This document shows positions 57,179 through 64,000 of a DNA stretch of 64,000 nt, one piece after another; within the stretch, counting starts at the first letter, position 1, and each line of letters begins with the position of its first letter. The position numbers and the translations under genes are program-made. The notes under the pieces are model-generated. The model saw only the letters and a program-made list of their open reading frames with translations, made no database searches and was not told the origin of the DNA. Source of the DNA: Warburgia ugandensis (lineage: Eukaryota; Streptophyta; Magnoliopsida; Canellales; Canellaceae); NCBI GenBank assembly GCA_035236585.1, contig CP141126.1, positions 65,201,414-65,265,413 of the forward strand, read 5' to 3'.

Positions 57179-58990
57179 CCTCTTCTTTCTTTTCTTTTTT
57201 TCTCTTTCTCTCTTATTCTCTGTGGGTGTGTCCTTAGATGCACCTGGGCAGATGACACCATGTCCACATTGGGCGCGTCTAGGGACGCATCATCCCTGAT
57301 GAGCCAGGGTTTCTACTTGGGAAACCTTATTTGAATTAGCCCTCACAATGGAGCCATTAAGTTCCAATCTCCACCGTTTGATCTATTTGGACTGAGGAGA
57401 TCTACAAAAGCCCTATGAAAGTTTGATGATCTGCTCCTTGGATTGCCAAGAAAATCAAAATGAAAACAACACCCATACTGGTTACCATCTCCAACATGTT
57501 TTTCAAGTTATTCCAGCCAATCTGGTTGTTATACAATGATCTTTCACCTTTGAATGTCTTCAGCACAAGGTGATCTTCAAAAGTCCCATAGTCCCAGACC
57601 TTCTCCAACAATGGAACCGGAGAAATCAAGGACTGAATGTATTGCCAACATCTATGGTTCTTATCTCTATTTTCGATGAAATTCTCCCTCCTCTGGTGAA
57701 ATTCCTTCACCGGACCGGCACAGGTAGGCCCCCCTCACTCTCTACTTTTCGTGTTTTCCGGCACCCAGGGATCTCCCCTGCTGTTGCTCCGAAAGGAACG
57801 ATGGATCTAGAAATAGGGTTGAGATCCAACATCTTGGATGGCCCAGATGAAACTTCTGAGTAGTTGGATGGATTCTTGGGGCCCAAAAACCCTAGGAGAT
57901 GAAATTTAGGCAGTTTGATGTAAAGGATAGGGGAGATCCGACAGTCCAGAGTTGGATCGTCTTGCCTAGTAGTGGACGCTGGCCGCTAGTCGTCCCCACA
58001 CTAGTAAGCCCACACTTGATCTGGGTCGTCCAATTTTGAATTGAAACCTTAATTTTTCAATAAAGAGCTCAATTGAGTTCTAAATTTAGATCAGAAAGTT
58101 TCTATAGGATCCATGTCACTTGTAGAAGTTATGGAACCCATAAGATCTGTGTTTTCAATTGTATTAACTTGTGATAATTAGTAAAATCCATACCAAAGGT
58201 AGTGGATCATGATCTAGATGACTTGAAAATGAAAATCTAAACTAATAGATGGGTTCAGGAGGTATCAAAAACTTATGGATCATGATCATAGTAAAATTTC
58301 TATATATCTAGATCAAGAAATTAAACAAAAATAGTAATATTCAATATCAGCCCTTAAAACGGGCTGAAATCTTAAAATCCCAATTTTGATCTAAATTTAA
58401 CTCCAAATTTAGATCAGAAAGTTGGGTTGATTTCTATTGATGAGTAGAACTTACTGAACTTAGAAATTTATATTTTGATGCATGTAAAATTCTGTTAATA
58501 AAGAAAAGTATTACTAATTCTCATGATTAGTGAAATTTGGGATGATCAAACTCTATAATTCTGATCCACTAATGATCTTGTGATTTTGAAACATGGAATC
58601 AATGGTTAGAAGTGATTGATCTATGTTTAATTAAGCGAGTAGCCTTAAAAGTAGTAAAATTCATAAAAAATGAATGGAAATCTCCTTAATCAAGTTGATC
58701 AAGGATGATTGGATGGTGTGGATTTATTTGAATGAAGATATGAAGTTAATATCATATGGTTTTATGGACTAGATAATGATGATTGGGGATAGATTAAGAT
58801 CTATGCCCTTAAATTGGATAAAAGGACTTAAGATCTTCTCGATCAGTGTTATTCGCTTAACCACTATGTTCAAACGTCAACGGAAGGTAGGGGAAGAGCA
58901 AGGCTCTATTAGACAACCCCCTTAACCACTATGTTCAACATTCACTAAAGTGACCTTAGCTCAATCTTTGATAAGGTTCCTATAAGCATG
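57179..58990 (+). mobile_element. C-family LTR C1, 3' part (end uncertain)
   Basis: It resumes after the T element with CCTCTTCTTTC, a pyrimidine-rich stretch that parallels the CTCTCTCTTTC stretch of C2 (near 60960, reverse). It carries a GC-rich block with GCGCGTCTAGGGACGC near 57280, an ORF-like but unrecognised stretch (57570-57863) and a splice-donor-like CAG/GTAGG with GT at 57724-57725. The right end could not be placed. A 17-bp repeat, TTAACCACTATGTTCAA, occurs at about 58857 and 58921. Confidence 0.5.
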
Positions 58991-58999
58991 TTGACCCTA

Positions 59000-61675
59000 A
59001 GTACTCTTTCGAATTGATTTTAATTAAGTCCATGAACATTTACAATGTCATTCATGGGGTTTATTATTCTCCTAGTTTGGGCCAAGGATTTGATAATCCT
59101 TATATTGACCTACTAACTGTAGGCCTTACTAATTAAGTCCAAAATAATCCACTCCTATTTGTGTCATGAAACTCTACTTTCTCATTAGATTCCATTTTTG
59201 GTGTTTTATGCTCTTTATCTCATAACAAGTAGATCTACTAATGAAATTTAACCATAAATGAATTATAGCTTCAAAGCATAAAAACTACATAATTGAACAA
59301 CTTAATGATAATGATACAAGGTACTTAAAATTACACTAGCATGATTTTCAACTAATATACCTTAATAACTCAATTTGAACTAACATGGTCCTAAGGTACA
59401 ATCTCATACTATAGCATAATCTTACATGAAATCCTAGCATGGTCCTAAGTTACAATGGCATGAAATCATACTAACTTGGTCCTAAGTTACACTTGCCTAA
59501 AATCACACTAACATGCCCCTAAGATAATTAAATCTGGTAGCATATTATAACAATCTAATCACATATCATGCTAAAGTCTAAAAGTTGCACTAGCATGCTT
59601 GATAACATAAATCATATTTAAAATGCTATCATCAATTAATAGAAAATGGAACTAATTACATTAATATTTTTAGAAACCTTTACTTATGATCCAACCATTA
59701 GATCATAGATCTTTTCCTTTTAATCAAGGGTTTTAATTACCTTTAGGGGTTTTTCTTCATTAAGGTCCAAAGATCATATTGCTTTGTTTTTGTCATATTC
59801 AATCCGTGATCTCCCTGGATTTCATCATTTTAACATTCATTCAATCCATCCCAAGGATCTGATCACACTTGATCTGGGTCCCTTTGTATTTTTAGGGTTT
59901 TTCTACCATAACGGGTAGATCCCTTAATATATTTTAGATATATCCAAATAAACCATATATATCATTATTAAAACATATTACCAAGATCTGATCACCTCAG
60001 ATCTTGAAGATCTTGGAAATTGAAAACTTATTTCCTAAATACAGAAAGTTTCATATGATATCTTCTCCATTTTATCATTTCATAAGAAACTAGAGGTTGT
60101 AAGCTTTCCATAGCTTCTTTCCAATCTCAATTTGGAGTTCATATGACTCTTGAATTGAGTTTTGAAACTCACAGTCCTTCCTAGGGTCTAGATTTGCTCT
60201 GGGCCCAGCAGAATGGACGGCCAAGATTGTTCGGTCCAAACTAGCCAGGTGGAACTGTCGGGTGGTGCCTTTATCACCGGGATGAACACGTGATGTGCTC
60301 GCCCGATGATCGGCACTCGAGCGCAATCCTCTGGCTGCGACGGCGTCGCATGCACAACAAGCGTGCGGAAGTGTTGCCATGGGCCACATTTCCATGCAGT
60401 GTTTTGCATGCCATTCGGGGGAAACCCAATCCTATCGAGAGATCAGACAGTCTGTTCTGGACCATCCAATCAATCCCTCTCAATTGAGGGCCCAAAACTT
60501 AATAAAATTTCGTGAAACTTTTACCCTAGTGGTTTTGGACCCTTCTATAACGATTGGTAGGGTTAGATTTTCCATCTGAGCCCTCCATCATCATGAATTG
60601 AAGGTTCTGATATTTACTTTATTTTTACAAATTTTCACCCAAATCAAATTACAGTAAAATAAAATTTTCATTAAACAACAATAAATATGTCTAGGAAGTA
60701 GGTCCACCTACCTGATTGGAGAAAAAAGTTGGTTATATAGTCCAATTTAAGAGAATACTAGTTTTAATGATAAGATAGCCCAAGATCCACTTGTCTTGCA
60801 ATTTTCGTTGTTTGAACCGTTGGATCTTGAAATTTCTTCAGCATTTTTGTAGCTAAGGTATGGTACGAGATTTTATATGGTGAGATCCATGATATTTGAT
60901 CTGGAACAGAGTGCCTAATTGAATTTAGGTCTCTTGTTCTAATCTAGAGAGACGAGAGAGAAAATGAAAGAGAGAGATCTTTTGAGAGTTTTGGGATTGT
61001 GGAAAAGGATCTATGTCTGATTTTGTACAAAAAATCAAGATAATTTCTTGGGAATTTTATGGAGATTTTTAGATGATTTTTGGAAATGTATTTATAGGCA
61101 TTTTGGGTCTTTTTTCATGATTATGTGTAATGATTATGGTTTATTTATTATTATTTAATTAGCATTGGATTCTCCACCTCCACCTTTTTCTCCACTACTA
61201 GCTGGTAGGGGTTTGACCCATGATTTCATGTAGGCTGGGCATTGGATTCCTTTTTAGGTCCCTTGTGGGCCCCACATAGTGTAAAAAGACCATTTTGTCC
61301 CTTTATGTATAAAAGAAATTAGGGTTTATTCCCATGATCTCGGAATTGAGCATACTTAGTGGTGTTGGATTCATATTTCTCAGAAAATTCTAAATTTTGA
61401 TGTCTCAAATCTCGATTATGGGTAAAATTACTATTTTACCCTTTTGTCCATAAAATAAAGAAAATTAAGGATTTTTCATCCGAATTCAGACTTTGTCGTG
61501 CTTACAGTCATTCTGAAGGGTTCGCTGAGTTCAATTTCAATTATACATGTATTATTCCTTGATTATAATTTTATAAGAAGTACATTCTAAATAACCCTAA
61601 TATTCCATCCTAGAATTTCTAAAACTCAAACTTTATTGATTTTCTCAATCAATTACAAAAATTAGGGTTATTACA
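59000..61675 (-). mobile_element. C-family LTR C2, reverse (left end uncertain)
   Basis: On the + strand it ends AATTAGGGTTATTACA at 61675, so reversed it starts TGTAATAACCCTAA. Its first 400 bp (reverse) match C1 from 47772. A TATA box lies at 61089-61096 (reverse), and a CAG/GTAGG with GT at 60711-60710 on the - strand. A GC-rich block with several overlapping short frames spans 60170-60520. It cuts off the beginning of the Athila LTR that starts at 61676. Confidence 0.6.
59394..59525. repeat. Short tandem repeats in C2
   Basis: A motif CATGGTCCTAAGTTACA recurs with variation at 59394, 59438, 59475 and 59512, a spacing of 44, 37 and 37 bp, separated by ATGAAATCATACTAA-like sequence. Confidence 0.75.
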
Positions 61676-63095
61676 CAAGACATGCAAGCCTTGTATCCAA
61701 GGGAATTAACAAGTTAAGCCATCAAGCAATGAGCAATCAAAGTGAGCAACCAAACCATGAGAGCCATGCCAAAAGGAGCCACACAATTGGATGATGTTTT
61801 CAAGCATCTATCCTAAGCTTAAAATGTGATTTTTCAAGGGTTCATTAGAAGGATTTGATGGAGATTTCCTATGGTAAGATTTGCTTGCATAGGTGGAAAA
61901 ATCAAGAGATATACAATCTAAAATTAGAAAATCACCCTAGCATCTTCTCTCTAGTTGTGACAGCCAAGAGAAAGCAGCCTTGAATCAATCTTGTTTCCCC
62001 TTCATTCTCTCCTTATTCCTTGCTTATTTCTTCTCTTGTTTGATCTTATTCATTTCCACCATTCTTGCTCTTATTCTCTTGATTTCACTCTATGGGTTGC
62101 ACTCATGACATCTTGAAATAAGCTGGACACTATTGAATAGTGTTCAAGCCTTGCATTAGATTTAGTTTATGTCCATAAATGGTGCACATCTTTTGTTACA
62201 ATCTTATGTACATGTGCACTTTACCTTCATAATTTCAATTCAATAAATTCAAATAATGACAAATTACTTTGGCTGATGCTAGTCTTAAATCTCTTTTAAT
62301 TTCAATTGCTATGAACTTTTGAATATTGCACATCACATATTGTTTCATGCCTCATTTCCAATCAAGCATCATGTGCACCACACTAGTGTGATTTTTCCTT
62401 AGATTCCATGAGTAATGTCAGTAGTTTTATCTCCTTTTATTTGCTTATTTACATAGAAGCCCATTTAGATTTTTAATTAGTTTAGTTACTACTTTCATTA
62501 GATCCCATGTTAGCAACCTTTTAATTCACGCCTTCTAGCCATATTCTAACTCCAAGAACCATGCACACAACTCAATGGGTCATGTGCATGGTGACTAGGT
62601 GATTTTCTTTCAAATGTTTAATTGTTTCCTAGTTTAAGTATTGTCAGATTTCATTGTTTAGGTGTTATTTTCATGTTAGAGTAGTTTTAGGTAGTTTCTA
62701 ATTTAAGTTTTTAGAAAGTTTCTTATTTTTGGTTTAGGAAAGTGTTATTTTTAGAAAGTTTCCATTTCATGCTTATTTAAGTTCCCTAGGTTAATTCATT
62801 CTAGATTTACATTAATTTCTTTTAATTAAATGCATTTTAGTTAAAAAAAGTTTCTAATTCCATTTAATATCATTATTTTTAGAAAGTTTTCTTTAGCAAG
62901 TTTCTAATTTCATGCATCTTTCTCATTTAAATTCCTAGTTTAATCCAAACTCAAACTCTTTTTTGCTAGTATAAATGGTTTAAATAAGATCTAATCAAAA
63001 TAAAAATATGGAAGATTCCTCGTGGTATCAACCGTACTCCCCTACAAAATACTACATTGATTCATGCACTTACAAGTATATTTAAAGCTACAACA
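61676..63095 (+). mobile_element. Athila LTR, 5'-truncated
   Basis: It matches the middle and end of the A1 LTR, for example GAGCCACACAATTGGATGATG near 61780 and the AAAGTTTCTAATTCCATTTAA region near 62848. It ends GCTACAACA. Its first part was lost at the junction with C2. It abuts the leader of a reverse-oriented Athila element. Confidence 0.75.
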
Positions 63096-63393
63096 ATTAC
63101 AATGGGGCCTCACTACAAATCCTCTCCAAAATAGAGAAAACTAATCTACTAAAGCAAGGAAATCCTAATTAAGCCAATGAAGCATTGGCCAACAGGATAG
63201 TAGTCACTCCTTTTTCCAAATTCCCCTTACACAAAATCAACAAAATATGTCAATTTATGAGAAATTAGCAAAATTTTTAGGAATTATGCAAAAACCCTAA
63301 TCTAATATAACCTAGAACTACAACTATAGATAAACAATCTAAACAAAGATCCACCTACAAATCCATTTCGATTCCCTGACACTGCCAAAAACT
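63096..63393 (-). other. Leader and PBS of Athila element A4
   Basis: On the - strand, directly after the LTR end, the sequence reads AGTTTTTGGCAGTGTCAGGG, then AATCGAAATGG (63393-63363). This resembles the Athila-type PBS region (TTTTTGGCGCCGTTGCC in the family, complementary to tRNA-Asp) after mutation. The remaining leader is noncoding and is cut by the LTR at 63095. Confidence 0.65.
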
Positions 63394-64000
63394 TGGTGTA
63401 GCTTTAAAATTACTCATAAGTGCATGAATCAATGGTATCCCATGAGGAATCCCATAGATTTTGGTCAATTGAATCTTATTTAAATCACTTATCTTTAGCC
63501 AAAGAGATTGGTTTGATTAAACTAGGAAAGCACATAACATTGAAAAGAAATCATGCACGGAAATGGACACTACAAATAAAGAAACTTGCTTAAATTAACA
63601 CTTTCTAAAAACCAAACTTTGAAGCATACTAATGTAATCTAAGATGTAAAACAACTAAACAATGTAATCTAAGCTATAATGAAACAAGGAAACAACCAAC
63701 CAATTAAAGAAATACACTTCAATCACCATGTGTATGACCCATGGATCATGAAGTGGGAAAGAAGCTAATTTGCATGGATCAAACACTTATAATCATGAAA
63801 TCTAATCAAAGCATTAACTAAACAACCTAAAATTCTAAATGGGATCCTAAGAAATCAAACAAATAAGATAATATACCTATGGAAATTGTGCTTGAAAACT
63901 TAAATGAAGACTAGACTAGCATGGTTCACATGATGCTTGAATGGAAATAAGACATGAAAAAAATATGATGTGCAATATGCAAAGTGCACAAAAATTAAAA
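63394..64000 (-). mobile_element. Athila A4 5' LTR (runs off the window)
   Basis: On the + strand it starts TGGTGTAGCTTTAAAATTAC, the reversed end of the Athila LTR. It includes the ACCATGTGTATGACCCATGG region that the other Athila LTRs have. Most of the LTR lies beyond 64000. Confidence 0.8.

Noticed and set aside
57570-57863. 97-codon + strand ORF with overlapping - strand ORF (57402-57710)
   Set aside because: It lies inside the transcribed part of the C1 LTR. It has no recognised domain and spans a splice-donor-like site, so it was kept as part of the LTR.
60090-60579. Cluster of overlapping open frames on both strands that looks like a small gene
   Set aside because: It lies in the GC-rich block of the C-family LTR C2, where stops are rare. 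No domain, start context or conserved frame is visible, and the frames overlap on both strands.

Overview
This window looks like gene-poor, repeat-dense nuclear DNA of a flowering plant, probably pericentromeric or intercalary heterochromatin. I see no host gene, no RNA gene and no CRISPR array. Nearly all of it can be assigned to decayed, nested transposable elements: an RTE-type LINE, Ty3/gypsy elements of a Tekay/Del-like chromovirus family (called T here), Ty3/gypsy elements of the Athila lineage (called A), a third LTR family (called C), and CACTA/En-Spm DNA transposons. The reading frames are broken by many stops and frameshifts, many of the CpG or C-to-T type expected of methylated repeats. 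Family calls rest on conserved protein motifs read by eye, on TG...CA termini, target-site duplications (TSDs), primer binding sites (PBSs) and comparison among copies inside the window. No database search was possible.

Layout. 1-4173: RTE LINE on the + strand, split by a T LTR (543-3302). 4238-7106: second T LTR. 7107-17823: Athila element A1 (+) with gag, protease, a partial reverse transcriptase (RT) and a 3' LTR. Its RT is split by an Athila solo LTR (11079-13077, TSD CTAGG), and RNase H plus most of integrase are deleted. 18218-28806: CACTA material on the - strand. This is a TNP2 transposase pseudogene, a 42-bp palindromic subterminal array, and two partial copies of a second CACTA gene. 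The TNP2 gene is split by a truncated T element (20129-22998: 5' LTR, PBS and the first codons of gag). 28807-38357: Athila A2 (-), with gag, protease, RT, RNase H and integrase recognisable. 38358-40648: a truncated Athila LTR (+). 40649-47771: Athila A3 (-), interrupted by a T solo LTR (44947-47500, TSD TAAAT). 47772-about 58990: C-family LTR (+) that received a complete T element (48454-57178) with two LTRs, PBS, polypurine tract and an internal region without pol. About 59000-61675: inverted C-family LTR. 61676-64000: Athila LTR (+) and the 5' end of an Athila element (-) running off the window.

How the parts relate: the window records successive insertions (CACTA, LINE and Athila first, then T and C LTR elements into them), solo-LTR formation and internal deletion. 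The most unusual points are two T insertions flanked by direct duplications of host sequence of 93 bp and about 487 bp instead of 5 bp, a two-LTR T element with no coding capacity, and strong conserved palindromes around the LTR promoters. I found no intact, coordinated gene system.
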